Source: CAIVAT01 sp037128705
GTDB lineage: Bacteria > Bacteroidota > Bacteroidia > Bacteroidales > FEN-979
DNA: 64,000 nt
Direction: 5' to 3'
Assembly: GCA_037128705.1 (NCBI GenBank)
Contig: JBAXVX010000001.1
Coordinates: 62,001-126,000, forward strand
A model generated the notes under the pieces. That model ran no database searches. It was not told the origin of the DNA and saw only the letters and a program-made list of their open reading frames with translations. This document shows, one piece after another, positions 51,666-61,156 of the stretch. How positions within the stretch are numbered: position 1 is the first letter of the stretch; every line of letters starts with the position of its first letter. The translations under genes were made by a program, and so were the position numbers.

Positions 51666-51980
51666 ATGGAACAACGCAAACAACTTGAACAGCAGATCAT
51701 CGAAAAAGCGATGAAGGATGAGTCTTTTCGTATGCAACTCATTGAAGACCCCAGATTCATTCTGGAACAAGAAACGGGAATGAAAATCCCTGACAGCTTC
51801 AACATTAAAATCCTTGAGGAAGATGCACAAACTTTTTACCTTGTCCTTCCTGAAAAAATTAATCCTGAAACCGAGGATGAACTTACTGAGGCAGAACTGA
51901 TGAAAGTCAGCGGCGGGCAGCAAGAAATCCTTATATTTCCCCCCGAATCAACACAGAATTATTACGGATGTGGAGGGTAA
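51666..51980 (+). CDS. NHLP leader peptide-family RiPP precursor, orphan
   Basis: 104 aa from the ATG at 51666; in-frame ATGs upstream at 51567 add unconserved sequence. Residues 3-84 match the nitrile-hydratase-like leader of NHLP natural-product precursors (TIGR03793): IIEKAMKDESFRMQLIEDPR, a central MKIPDSFNIKILEED and TFYLVLPEK, then LTEAELMKVSGG with the double-glycine cleavage site at residues 83-84. The core is the last 20 residues: a hydrophobic ILIFPP stretch, one Ser, one Thr, two Tyr and a terminal YGCGG with the only Cys. No lanthionine synthetase, radical SAM, YcaO or NHLP ABC transporter lies within this window, so it is an orphan precursor or a precursor-like regulator. Confidence 0.82.
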   Translation: MEQRKQLEQQIIEKAMKDESFRMQLIEDPRFILEQETGMKIPDSFNIKILEEDAQTFYLVLPEKINPETEDELTEAELMKVSGGQQEILIFPPESTQNYYGCGG

Positions 51981-52209
51981 TCAACGAATCCTAAAGAGGC
52001 CATTTCCAATGAACTGAAACAGGCTGCCCATTTATCGCTCTTTCTTCCAATACGGATTATAATTCAGACTTCATGTCTGAACAAGCGTGCCTGATTGCTG
52101 CAGCACCGTTATTCAGTAACCGCAAAGTTTTTTATTTCCCCCCTGGCCAATCATTGGTGGTGATTTCATCGGATTTTTATCGTAATTTTATCTGTCAAAT
52201 TCAAGATCC

Positions 52210-52932
52210 TTGTTAAAGCAAATCAGAAGGTTAACCTATCTGTCGTCCAGTATATTGCTGGTTACAGGCGTTATCCTGGCGACAACATCCGGGTGTGAGG
52301 AGACGGGTGAACCCGATTTTGTCCCTGCTCCGGGTGAAACCGTAACAGATATAGACAGCAATGTGTATCATACGATCAGGATCAGCTCTCAGACCTGGCT
52401 GGTTGAGAATTTGAAAACAACCAGGTATCGCAATGGTGATCCCGTAACCAATATTCCCGATTCTGAATTATGGGCGAAAACCGAAAGCGATGCCTGGTGC
52501 AACTACGATTCGGATGCAATGAATGCAGACACCTATGGCCGTCTTTACAACTGGAATGCAGCGATGGATAAACGGCAAATATGCCCTGAAGGCTGGCATG
52601 TCCCGACCGATGAGGACTGGTGGCGTTTGATGAACAATGTCGGCGGATCGGTTGCCAATACAGGTGGAAGGATGAAGGAAACCGGCACGAAACACTGGAA
52701 GAGCCCCAACAAAGGGGCGACCGATTCATTCGGGTTTAAAGCGCTTCCCGGGGGAGTGTGCGGGGATACAATTTTTTTCAGTCTCCTTGGTCAGCAGGGC
52801 GTGTGGTGGACTGCAACGGATTACGATTCCGTGAATGCCCGGGTGTGGGGGTTGCGGTTCGACCAGGAATCTGCCAACCCCGGCGGCTGGCCAAAGCGGA
52901 ATGGCGCATCCATCCGGTGTGTCAGGGATTAA
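52210..52932 (+). CDS. FISUMP-domain outer membrane lipoprotein
   Basis: 240 aa from a TTG start. Lipobox ATTSGCEET. The rest fits the Fibrobacter succinogenes major paralogous domain (TIGR02145): TIRISSQTWLVENLKTTRYR, GRLYNWNAAMDKRQICPEGW, HVPTDEDWWRLMNNVGG, GFKALPGGV, WWTATDYD and the final ASIRCVRD. These proteins are surface-exposed and numerous in Bacteroidota; function is unknown, perhaps substrate attachment. A single copy here, followed by a divergently regulated SRPBCC gene. Confidence 0.85.
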   Translation: MLKQIRRLTYLSSSILLVTGVILATTSGCEETGEPDFVPAPGETVTDIDSNVYHTIRISSQTWLVENLKTTRYRNGDPVTNIPDSELWAKTESDAWCNYDSDAMNADTYGRLYNWNAAMDKRQICPEGWHVPTDEDWWRLMNNVGGSVANTGGRMKETGTKHWKSPNKGATDSFGFKALPGGVCGDTIFFSLLGQQGVWWTATDYDSVNARVWGLRFDQESANPGGWPKRNGASIRCVRD

Positions 52933-53036
52933 GCGACCCTTTTTTTGTCTCTTTCTGCCTTCCCGGTTATGATTTGGCAATAAATTTCAATTCGGAGAAG
53001 CTGTTTTTTCCCGGAGAAGGAGGATTAAAACTTTAT

Positions 53037-53044
53037 TACCTTTG
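53037..53044 (+). promoter_or_regulatory. Candidate -7 element for the SRPBCC gene
   Basis: TACCTTTG, 41 bp upstream of the ATG at 53086, followed by ACTCAATTT. It fits TAnnTTTG. Confidence 0.5.
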
Positions 53045-53085
53045 ACTCAATTTAATTCTGGATTTTCATTTTTACAGCGACAGTT

Positions 53086-53466
53086 ATGAAAGACTTTAAA
53101 AAATATTATTCAATTTCCGCTTCGCCGGAGGATGTGTACAATGCGCTGACAAACCCGGTCTCGATTCAGCTATGGACCGGTGAAGCTGCAGAAATGTCAA
53201 CTGAACCCGGATCAGAATTCTCATTGTGGGATGGCAGCATTGTCGGAAAAAACGTTGAATTTGAAGAGGGAAAAAAGATCGTGCAGCAATGGTACTTTGG
53301 AGACCAGGTTGAAGAGTCAATGGTTACCATCCTACTTCATCCGCATAAATCAGGCACCTCCGTCGAATTAATTCATACAAATATCCCTGATGAAGAGTAC
53401 CAGGATTTCGTCAGCGGGTGGAATGAAAGCTATTTTGGAGCCCTGCGTGAATTCTATCATGAATGA
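53086..53466 (+). CDS. SRPBCC/AHSA1-like START-fold protein
   Basis: 126 aa, a single helix-grip domain. KYYSISASPEDVYNALTNP is the usual start of AHSA1-like proteins; WTGEAAEMSTEPGSEFSLWD and IVQQWYFGDQVEESMVTILL follow; the C-terminal helix is YQDFVSGWNESYFGALREF. Family members bind hydrophobic ligands or stimulate Hsp90-type chaperones; the specific role cannot be assigned. Single-gene unit with its own promoter, converging on the peptidase gene. Confidence 0.8.
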   Translation: MKDFKKYYSISASPEDVYNALTNPVSIQLWTGEAAEMSTEPGSEFSLWDGSIVGKNVEFEEGKKIVQQWYFGDQVEESMVTILLHPHKSGTSVELIHTNIPDEEYQDFVSGWNESYFGALREFYHE

Positions 53467-53536
53467 TCAGCATTCTGGCTGTATCCGCACCTGCTTTCCT
53501 GCTTTTTCTGCATCATCTGCATGCAGGCACCGACCA

Positions 53537-55732
53537 TCATAGGTTTTCCTGGAAGTACTGCACCATCTTCTGGTTGAGGTGAACACGGTCCTTTCCGCGC
53601 ACATTGTGTTCATGGCCCGGGTACATAAAGAAATCGACCTGTTTGCCTTCATCCACGCATTCTTTCAGAAAAGTAAACGAATTCTGCGGAACAACGGTAT
53701 TATCCTGGTCGTCGTGGATGATCAGCAGTTTGCCCCGGAGGTTCTTCACGTAATTCAGTAAACAGGCATTCTTATATCCTTCGGGATTGGCTTCGGGGGT
53801 GTCCATGTATCGCTCTCCGTACATCACCTCGTAATATTTCCAGTCGGTGACCGGGCCGCCGCAAACGGCAACCTTGAAGGTGCCCGGGTTCTTCAGGAAC
53901 ATCGAAATGGTCATGAACCCTCCGTAACTCCATCCGTTGATCCCGATCCGCGTGGAATCGACATAGGGCAACGATTTCAGGTATTGTACCCCGGTCATCT
54001 GGTCGGCCATCTCCTTAACCCCCAGGTTCCGGAAGATGGCTTGCTCAAAATTGCGCCCCCGGTCGGAAGTACCGCGGTTGTCGAGTGTAAATACCACATA
54101 ACCGAGATCGGCCAGGTAATTCAGGAACAGCCCCCCGCCACCCAGCCAGGTATCGGTAACCAGCTGCGAATGCGGACCTCCGTAGACATAAATAATGACA
54201 GGATACCGCTTGTCCGGTGAGAAATCGGCGGGCTTGATCAGCCTGCAGTAGAGATCATCCTTGTCCTCACTTTTCAGTTTGAAGATAGAGGTCTCACCCA
54301 ATTTATAATCTTTCAGGGGGTTTTCGGCAGAAAGCAGAACCCGGAGTGAATTTCCCCGGATGTCGAGCAGCTCAACCTGGCGCGGGGTTGTTGTATTGCT
54401 GTAACTGTCGAGCACCAGCAAGCCGTCATCCGAAACTTTATCCGTGTGGGTTCCCGGTTTTCCGGTAACAGGACCTATCTCCCCTTTTTTGAGATCCGCC
54501 ACATATAACTGCCGGTCAAGAGGGTTGTCCTTATTGCACAGGAAGAATGCACGAGAACCGGTTTCATCAAATTTCAGAAAATCAGTGACCTCCCAGGGCC
54601 CTTTCGTGAGCTGTGTGATCAGAGTCCCCTTGGTGTCGTAAAGGTATAAATGGTTGTAACCGTCACGCCTGCTTTCCCAGATGAACTTGTCAGGAGACCT
54701 GTTCAGAAATTTCGGACCCTGCAGGGGCTCGACGTAGGTCTCATTTTTTTCCTCAAACAAGGTTGCATTCAGTTTTCCTGAAGATGCATCATATTGATTC
54801 AGCTGCATGAAATTCTGGTCGCGGTTCAGGGTGGCAATGTAGATGGATCTCCCGTCGGGAGCCCAGGTGATGTTGGTCAGGTATTCAATTTCCAATGGCT
54901 TCTTCAGTGTCCCGGAAACCGGGTCGTTCTCGGTTACCGAGTCAGTTTGAAGATAGATGGTTTTTCCTGTGGCCAGCGAATAGATCCCGAGGGTCACCTT
55001 ATGGCTGGTCATGCCGGCCATCGGGTATTTGGTTGGCATGAGGGTGGCCATGCGTGTGGAGATGTCAACAAGGGGGTAATCGGCCACCATGGTCTCATCC
55101 ATACGGTAAAAGGCCAGGAATTTCCCGTCGGGCGACCAGAATGTTCCTTTACTGATGCCGAATTCGTTGCGGTGCACCCTGCTTGATCCGTAAACAATCC
55201 CGGGATTTTTTTCATCGGTGAGGACTGTCTCCTTCCCTTTTTCAGCGATATAGAGATTGTTGTCCCTGGTATAGGCAACCAGGAAGCTGGCCGGGTCGAT
55301 ATCCGGGTTTTCCGCCTTCTCAGTCCAGGAATTTTCAACTTCAAGCGTGTTTTTCAGAAGATCTGCCAGCAACATCTTGTTTGCAGTGGTAAAGGTGAAC
55401 TGGTTGACCCCCACCATGGTGATACCGGGAAATCGCTTCAAAGTGTCGAGCTTGTTGGTTTTCAGCAGCTGGTTAAGTGCGGAAAGCCTCAGCAGGGTGT
55501 CTGTCGCTGCTTCTTTGTTCCCGTGAACCAGGCTGTTTTTTGCGACGTAGACATATTCCCGGGTCGACGGAATCCATTGAAGCTGGCTGAGGTTCGCAAC
55601 ACTGAGTTTCGGGTTCATGTTGGTGGCCTCTTCCACGGTAAGCAGCCTGGACTGAGCCAGAACGCTGAATGGCAGGAGGATGACAAGAAAAAGGAGTTGT
55701 GACAGTCTGGACATGTCAGTTAAATTGTGCAT
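53537..55732 (-). CDS. Secreted S9 peptidase (dipeptidyl peptidase IV type)
   Basis: 731 aa; signal peptide LLFLVILLPFSVLAQS (an internal ATG at about 55714 is an alternative start). N-terminal beta-propeller (about 60-470; KFLAFYRMDETMVADYPLVD; WAPDGRSIYIATLNRDQNFM), then an alpha/beta hydrolase domain with nucleophile GWSYGGFMT, acid DDQDNTVVP and His in GHEHNVRGKD. Cleaves X-Pro or X-Ala dipeptides from peptide N-termini in the periplasm or outside the cell. 11 bp after metF on the same strand, but unrelated in function. Confidence 0.92.
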   Translation of the reverse strand: MHNLTDMSRLSQLLFLVILLPFSVLAQSRLLTVEEATNMNPKLSVANLSQLQWIPSTREYVYVAKNSLVHGNKEAATDTLLRLSALNQLLKTNKLDTLKRFPGITMVGVNQFTFTTANKMLLADLLKNTLEVENSWTEKAENPDIDPASFLVAYTRDNNLYIAEKGKETVLTDEKNPGIVYGSSRVHRNEFGISKGTFWSPDGKFLAFYRMDETMVADYPLVDISTRMATLMPTKYPMAGMTSHKVTLGIYSLATGKTIYLQTDSVTENDPVSGTLKKPLEIEYLTNITWAPDGRSIYIATLNRDQNFMQLNQYDASSGKLNATLFEEKNETYVEPLQGPKFLNRSPDKFIWESRRDGYNHLYLYDTKGTLITQLTKGPWEVTDFLKFDETGSRAFFLCNKDNPLDRQLYVADLKKGEIGPVTGKPGTHTDKVSDDGLLVLDSYSNTTTPRQVELLDIRGNSLRVLLSAENPLKDYKLGETSIFKLKSEDKDDLYCRLIKPADFSPDKRYPVIIYVYGGPHSQLVTDTWLGGGGLFLNYLADLGYVVFTLDNRGTSDRGRNFEQAIFRNLGVKEMADQMTGVQYLKSLPYVDSTRIGINGWSYGGFMTISMFLKNPGTFKVAVCGGPVTDWKYYEVMYGERYMDTPEANPEGYKNACLLNYVKNLRGKLLIIHDDQDNTVVPQNSFTFLKECVDEGKQVDFFMYPGHEHNVRGKDRVHLNQKMVQYFQENL

Positions 55733-55743
55733 TGGTAAAAAGA

Positions 55744-56700
55744 CTAAAATATCGCTTTTGCAATCTGGCGGATGTTCTCAGAGATGCCTACCGAGAAGTA
55801 GTGGAGCACGGGAACCCCGAACCGCACCAGTTCTTCCGATTGCCTGATACTCCACTCGATCCCCACTTTAAAGGCGTCATCATTTGATTTGCAGGCCATG
55901 ACCTCCTTGACCAGGTCGTTTGGAATGTCAATTTTGAATATCTGGGGCAGGACATTGATCTCCTTTATGGTACAGATTGACTTGAGTCCGGGGATAATGG
56001 GAACATTGATACCCTCCTTCCGGCAGGACTCCACAAAATCGAAATATTTCCGGTTGTCGAAAAACATCTGGGTGATGATGTATTCAGCTCCCGCGTCGAT
56101 CTTTTCCTTCAGATATTTCATATCGTAGGCCAGGTTTGGCGATTCGATGTGTTTTTCGGGATAACCGGCCACCCCGACGCAGAAGTTTGTGTGGAAGGTA
56201 TTCAGCAGCTCGTCATCCAGGTATTTACCCTTGTTCATGTCAGTTATCTGAGCCACCAGCGTGTTTGCAAAGGCATGGCCGTTTTTTTCAGGGATGAAGG
56301 TCCGCTGGTTTTTCGGGGCATCGCCGCGCAGCGCCAGGATGTTATCGATCCCCAGGTAATGAAAATCGATGAGGGCGTATTCGGTTTCCTCTTTTGAAAA
56401 ACCTCCGCAAATGATGTGGGGCACAACTTCAACCGAAGGGTACTTGTATTTGATGGCGGCTGAGATAGCCACTGTCCCGGGCCTTTTCCTGATCGTTCTC
56501 TTCTCAAGCAGTCCGTTTTCATGTTTTTTATAGACCACCTCTTCCTGGTGGTAAGTCACGTTGATGAACGACGGATTGTAATCCATCAGAGGATCGATGG
56601 TGCGGTAAATGCTGCTGATGTTGTTCCCGCGGAGGGGAGGTAGTAGCTCAAAAGAAAATAGGGTTTTGTCCGATTTATTGATCAGGTCTATTACTTTCAT
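55744..56700 (-). CDS. metF: Methylenetetrahydrofolate reductase
   Basis: 318 aa, TIM-barrel flavoenzyme. FSFELLPPLRGNNISSIYRT, NVTYHQEEVVYKK, VPHIICGGFSKEETEYALID and ILALRGDAPKN match MetF (Glu near the FAD and the NxxALRGD loop). It makes 5-methyl-THF from 5,10-methylene-THF with NAD(P)H. Two bases separate it from metH on the same strand, so the donor-making enzyme and the acceptor transferase are co-expressed. Confidence 0.93.
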   Translation of the reverse strand: MKVIDLINKSDKTLFSFELLPPLRGNNISSIYRTIDPLMDYNPSFINVTYHQEEVVYKKHENGLLEKRTIRKRPGTVAISAAIKYKYPSVEVVPHIICGGFSKEETEYALIDFHYLGIDNILALRGDAPKNQRTFIPEKNGHAFANTLVAQITDMNKGKYLDDELLNTFHTNFCVGVAGYPEKHIESPNLAYDMKYLKEKIDAGAEYIITQMFFDNRKYFDFVESCRKEGINVPIIPGLKSICTIKEINVLPQIFKIDIPNDLVKEVMACKSNDDAFKVGIEWSIRQSEELVRFGVPVLHYFSVGISENIRQIAKAIF

Positions 56701-56702
56701 GT

Positions 56703-59700
56703 TTAAAAATTCAGATTTGTGTTCAACAATTTTTCTGCGCGTTCAAAACTAAAGTTTTTTCGCTTTGCATAATCGGTCAGCTGATCTTTTGAGATACGAC
56801 CAAGATTAAAATATTTTGAAAGCGGATGGGAAAAATAGAATCCGCTCACCGAGGCAGCCGGGTACATGGCATAGTTTTCAGTCAGGTTGATATCTATCTG
56901 CTTGTCTGCTTCGAGCAGATCGAACAGGGTGCGCTTTTCCGAATGTTCAGGGCAGGCCGGGTATCCCGGTGCAGGCCGGATACCCTGATATTCTTCACTG
57001 ATCATCCTGAAAACATCGAGATCCTCCTTTTTGTCGTATCCCCAGAATTCGGTACGGACGCGGTGATGCATCAGCTCAGCAAAGGCTTCGGCCAGCCGGT
57101 CGGCCAGGATCTTGATCAGGATGGCATTGTAATCGTCCAGCTCCTGTTCAAATCGGGTAACCCATTCTTCAACCCCCAATCCGGCCGTTACGGCAAAGCC
57201 CCCGACGTAGTCGACCACATCAGCCTCCTTTGGGGCAATAAAATCGGAGAGGCAGAGGTTTGGCTGACCGGCTTCCTTGAGCTGCTGGTTCCGGAGGAAC
57301 CGGAAGGTTGAGACCACCTTCGAACGGGTTTCATCGGAATAGATCTCAATGTCGTCACCGACTGAATTGCAGGGATAGAAACCAATCACCCCGCGGGCGA
57401 TGAGCATTTTCTTTTCGGTGATCTCCTTTAACAACTGCTGGGCATCGGCGAATAACTTGCGTGCCTCCTTTCCCTTGACAGGATCGGTTAAAATGGCCGG
57501 GTACTTTCCGTTCATTTTCCATGCATGAAAGAAAAAGGTCCAGTCGATATACTTTTGGATCTCCTCCAGCGGAAAATCAAAAAACACTTTGTTCCCGGTG
57601 AATTGCGGCTTATAAACCCGGTGGTTTTTCCAGTCGACCTTCAGCCTGTTTTTACGGGCTTCAGCAAGTGAAATGTAACTGTAGTCCGCCTTTTTATCAT
57701 AGCTGTTCCTGATCCCCTCATATTTCTTCCGGATGGAATCGGTAAAATCTTTTTTTACTTCAAGTGAAAGCAGGTTCGAAACAACCCCTACCGCCTTGGA
57801 GGCATCCTTCACGTGGATGACCGACTGCGAATACCAGGGCTCAATTTTAACAGCCGTATGAATGTCGGATGTGGTGGCGCCCCCGATCAGAAGGGGAACT
57901 GTAAATTTCAGCCGTTCCATCTCTTTGGCTACATGAACCATCTCTTCGAGCGAAGGGGTGATTAATCCGCTGAGTCCGATCACATCAGCTTGGTGTTCTT
58001 TCGCAGCAGCTAGGATTTTTTCGGCCGGAACCATCACGCCCAGGTCGATCACCTCATAATTGTTGCAGGCCAGCACCACCCCCACAATATTTTTCCCGAT
58101 GTCGTGCACATCGCCTTTGACAGTGGCAAGCAGCACTTTGCCATTATTCCGGGGTGTTCCTTTCAGCGCAGCCTTTTCAGCTTCCAGCCTCGGGGTGAGC
58201 CGGGCAACCGCCTTTTTCATCACACGGGCGCTTTTCACAACCTGGGGAAGAAACATTTTTCCGCTGCCAAACAGGTCGCCTACCTGGTTCATTCCATCCA
58301 TCAGGGGACCTTCGATGATTTTAAGGGCGGAATCAAAGAGCGGCATGATTTCATCGACATCCTGGTCAATATATTCTGCATTGCCCTTGATCAGGGAATA
58401 CCTGAGCCTTTCAACAATGGGAAGTGCGCGCCATTCGGCTTCAGTTTCTTCTTTCTTCCCCGAATCGGTTACCTGGTCGGCGTATGCGAGCAACCGCTCT
58501 GTTGAATCCTTTCTCCGGTTCAGGATCACATCCTCAACCAGCTTCAGCAGCATCTTGGGAATTTCATCATACACGGGCAGCGCCCCGGCATTGACAATGC
58601 CCATGTCGAGACCAGCCTTGATGGCATGATACAGGAAGGCCGAATGCATGGCTTCACGCAGCGGGTCATTGCCCCTGAATGAAAAGGAAAGATTGCTGAT
58701 GCCCCCGCTCACATGGGCATATTTCAGGTTTCCCTTGATCCATTTCACTGCGTTCAGAAATTCGATGGCATAGTTGTTATGCTCCTCGATTCCGGTAGCT
58801 ACCGTAAGAATGTTGGGATCGAAAATAATGTCTTCGGGAGGAAAATCAAGTTCATTGGTGAGAATGTCGTAGGCACGCCGGGCAATGGCAATGCGCCGGT
58901 CGAGCGTGGTGGCCTGTCCCGCTTCGTCAAAGGCCATGATGACGGTGGCGGCTCCGAATTTCCGGAGCGTGGAGGCATGTTCCCTGAAGGCATCTTCGCC
59001 CTCCTTCAAACTGATGGAGTTCACAATCGGTTTCCCCTGGATGCATTTCAAACCGGCATGTATGACCGAAAACTTGGAGGAGTCGATCATGATCGGAACC
59101 CTGGCCACATCGGGGTCGGAGGCAACCATGTTGAGGAAATTCACCATCGCCTTTTCGGCATCCAGCATGGCTTCATCCATACTGATATCAATTACCTGGG
59201 CGCCACTTTCAACCTGCTGGCGGGCAACCGAGAGCGCCTCTTCATATTTTTCCTCCTTGATGAGGCGGGCAAATTTCCGCGAACCACTCACATTGGTGCG
59301 CTCCCCGATATTGATAAAGTTGCTGCCTTTAAATAACGTAAGGGGCTCGAGACCGCTGAGCCTGAGTTCGTGTGTGCGTTCAGGCACAGGCCGCACCCGG
59401 GCTTTTATCGCCAGTTGTGCAAAACCGCGGATGTGTTCCGGGGTCGTTCCACAGCACCCGCCCAGGATATTCACAAAGCAGTTTTCGAGAAAATCCCCGG
59501 CATACCCGGCCATTTCGGTCGGGGACTGGTCATATTCCCCGAACTGGTTCGGGAGTCCTGCATTCGGATACACAATAACGGGGAATGGCGCCTTTGAAGA
59601 TAATTCTTCAATATAGGGGCGCAATTCAGCCGCTCCGAGCGAACAGTTCAGCCCGATCGCAAAAAGATCAAAGTGGATCACGGAACAGAGAAAAGCCTCG

Positions 59701-60389
59701 AGGGTCTGGCCCGAAAGGGTACGCCCGCTCTGGTCGGAAATGGTGACGCTGGCGATGACCGGTATCCGGGTGGCGTTCCCGGCCTTTTTCCGGTCGCTGA
59801 TCTCGTCGAAAATCGCAATCAGGGCTGCTTTTGCATTCAGGGTGTCAAAAATGGTCTCAACCATTAAAATATCAGCACCCCCGTCGAGCAACCCCCTGGC
59901 CTGTTCCCGGTAAGCGGCGTAAAGATCATCAAAGCTGACAGCCCGGTAAGCCGGATTCTGCACGTCGGGCGACATAGACGATGTTTTACTCGTAGGGCCG
60001 ATCGATCCGGCTACCCATCTCGGCTTTTTTGGATCAAGCCTGGTAAAATTGTCAGCGGCTTTCCTGGCAAGGCCGGCTGCTGCAACATTCAGTTCGTAGG
60101 CCAGCTCCTCAAGATGGTAATCGGATAAGGAAATCCGGTTGGAATTGAAGGTGTCGGTTTCAATGATGTCGGCACCTGCTTCCAGGTAGGCTTCATGAAT
60201 TTCACGGATCACCTGGGGCCGCGTTATGGAAAGAAGATCATTGTTTCCTTTGAGATTGTATGGAAAATCCCTGAACCGCTCTCCCCGGTATGCAGCTTCA
60301 TCCAGTTTATAACGCTGGACCATCGTCCCCATGGCGCCATCAAGCACCAGAACGCGTGATTTTATTGCTTTATAAAGATCGTTTGTCAT
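56703..60389 (-). CDS. metH: Cobalamin-dependent methionine synthase
   Basis: 1228 aa, the full four-module form. Homocysteine domain (about 1-330) with zinc cysteines in IGLNCSLGA and GGCCGTTPEH; pterin-binding domain (about 350-620) starting INIGERTNVSGSRKFARL; cobalamin domain with the His loop GDVHDIGKNIV (about 755); and SAM-dependent reactivation domain (about 900-1228) with RPAPGYPACPEHS. Transfers methyl from 5-methyl-THF to homocysteine via B12. Directly upstream of metF, and 18 bp after the PPTase gene; ahcY lies just beyond on the other strand. No B12 riboswitch is visible. Confidence 0.95.
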   Translation of the reverse strand: MTNDLYKAIKSRVLVLDGAMGTMVQRYKLDEAAYRGERFRDFPYNLKGNNDLLSITRPQVIREIHEAYLEAGADIIETDTFNSNRISLSDYHLEELAYELNVAAAGLARKAADNFTRLDPKKPRWVAGSIGPTSKTSSMSPDVQNPAYRAVSFDDLYAAYREQARGLLDGGADILMVETIFDTLNAKAALIAIFDEISDRKKAGNATRIPVIASVTISDQSGRTLSGQTLEAFLCSVIHFDLFAIGLNCSLGAAELRPYIEELSSKAPFPVIVYPNAGLPNQFGEYDQSPTEMAGYAGDFLENCFVNILGGCCGTTPEHIRGFAQLAIKARVRPVPERTHELRLSGLEPLTLFKGSNFINIGERTNVSGSRKFARLIKEEKYEEALSVARQQVESGAQVIDISMDEAMLDAEKAMVNFLNMVASDPDVARVPIMIDSSKFSVIHAGLKCIQGKPIVNSISLKEGEDAFREHASTLRKFGAATVIMAFDEAGQATTLDRRIAIARRAYDILTNELDFPPEDIIFDPNILTVATGIEEHNNYAIEFLNAVKWIKGNLKYAHVSGGISNLSFSFRGNDPLREAMHSAFLYHAIKAGLDMGIVNAGALPVYDEIPKMLLKLVEDVILNRRKDSTERLLAYADQVTDSGKKEETEAEWRALPIVERLRYSLIKGNAEYIDQDVDEIMPLFDSALKIIEGPLMDGMNQVGDLFGSGKMFLPQVVKSARVMKKAVARLTPRLEAEKAALKGTPRNNGKVLLATVKGDVHDIGKNIVGVVLACNNYEVIDLGVMVPAEKILAAAKEHQADVIGLSGLITPSLEEMVHVAKEMERLKFTVPLLIGGATTSDIHTAVKIEPWYSQSVIHVKDASKAVGVVSNLLSLEVKKDFTDSIRKKYEGIRNSYDKKADYSYISLAEARKNRLKVDWKNHRVYKPQFTGNKVFFDFPLEEIQKYIDWTFFFHAWKMNGKYPAILTDPVKGKEARKLFADAQQLLKEITEKKMLIARGVIGFYPCNSVGDDIEIYSDETRSKVVSTFRFLRNQQLKEAGQPNLCLSDFIAPKEADVVDYVGGFAVTAGLGVEEWVTRFEQELDDYNAILIKILADRLAEAFAELMHHRVRTEFWGYDKKEDLDVFRMISEEYQGIRPAPGYPACPEHSEKRTLFDLLEADKQIDINLTENYAMYPAASVSGFYFSHPLSKYFNLGRISKDQLTDYAKRKNFSFERAEKLLNTNLNF

Positions 60390-60406
60390 TGCTTACATTG
60401 CATGTA

Positions 60407-61045
60407 TTAGTACGCCACCACCAGCATATAATCCCCCGTTTTAATATAGTGCAGGGTGTAGTCCTGAGGAATGTCATTCAACCCAATGGTGGCCTTGCAG
60501 TTTTGATTTGTGGTGCAAAGGTACTCAAATGGATGAATATGAAAATCCCTGCGGAAATCGAGTTCGGGAGTTCCTCTCAGTTTATAGAGCGCCTCCTTGC
60601 CACACCAATAAACGTATAGGTGTTCAAGACGGTTTTGGGTTGACAGGGACCTGAGTTCAACTTCCTGCATGAACCGTTCCTTAACCCGTTCAATTCTCTC
60701 CTTCAGTTGTTCAATGTCGATCCCGACAGGAAATTTCTCACTGTAAACTGCTGCTGCATAATCTCCCGCATGGGATACTGAAATGTGATGGCTCCCGGAA
60801 GTCAGGCAGGGTTTGCCATGGTCATCATAGTACAGGGCGGAGGAATGGGGTGCAAGGAGTTCCCGGAGCAGAACCCTGTAGGCCAGCCAATGACGCTTCC
60901 GCAGTTCATGGCTGAATGAAGCATAAAGGAGCTCTTCCGTTTTATCCAGATGAACCAGTGAACGCAGCTCCCCGGAGGTTTCAGTGATGTGCCAGATGCC
61001 GGCCGTGATCCCGTTTGAAGGGTTTATCTCCCGTAAAAAGGGCAT
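60407..61045 (-). CDS. Sfp-type 4'-phosphopantetheinyl transferase
   Basis: 212 aa from the ATG at 61045; a TTG at 61081 would add 12 residues with no support. Sfp/AcpT signatures: FPVGIDIEQLKERIERVKERF and YVYWCGKEALYKL, plus LLAPHSSALYYDDHGKPCLT upstream. Moves 4'-phosphopantetheine from CoA to carrier-protein serines. It is 18 bp upstream of metH, divergent from ahcY. The lack of polyketide or NRPS genes here suggests housekeeping use. Confidence 0.88.
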   Translation of the reverse strand: MPFLREINPSNGITAGIWHITETSGELRSLVHLDKTEELLYASFSHELRKRHWLAYRVLLRELLAPHSSALYYDDHGKPCLTSGSHHISVSHAGDYAAAVYSEKFPVGIDIEQLKERIERVKERFMQEVELRSLSTQNRLEHLYVYWCGKEALYKLRGTPELDFRRDFHIHPFEYLCTTNQNCKATIGLNDIPQDYTLHYIKTGDYMLVVAY

Positions 61046-61120
61046 TTTATTTAGGTTGAATGAAGGACAAAAACCCGGCAAAAATACGATATAATCCCAT
61101 CCTGATATTGAAAAAATTAT

Positions 61121-61128
61121 TACTTTTG
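61121..61128 (+). promoter_or_regulatory. Candidate -7 element for ahcY
   Basis: TACTTTTG, 28 bp before the ATG at 61157, followed by CGGCCC. Matches TAnnTTTG; no clear -33 box. Confidence 0.55.
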
Positions 61129-61156
61129 CGGCCCAATAAACATAACGATACTCTAT

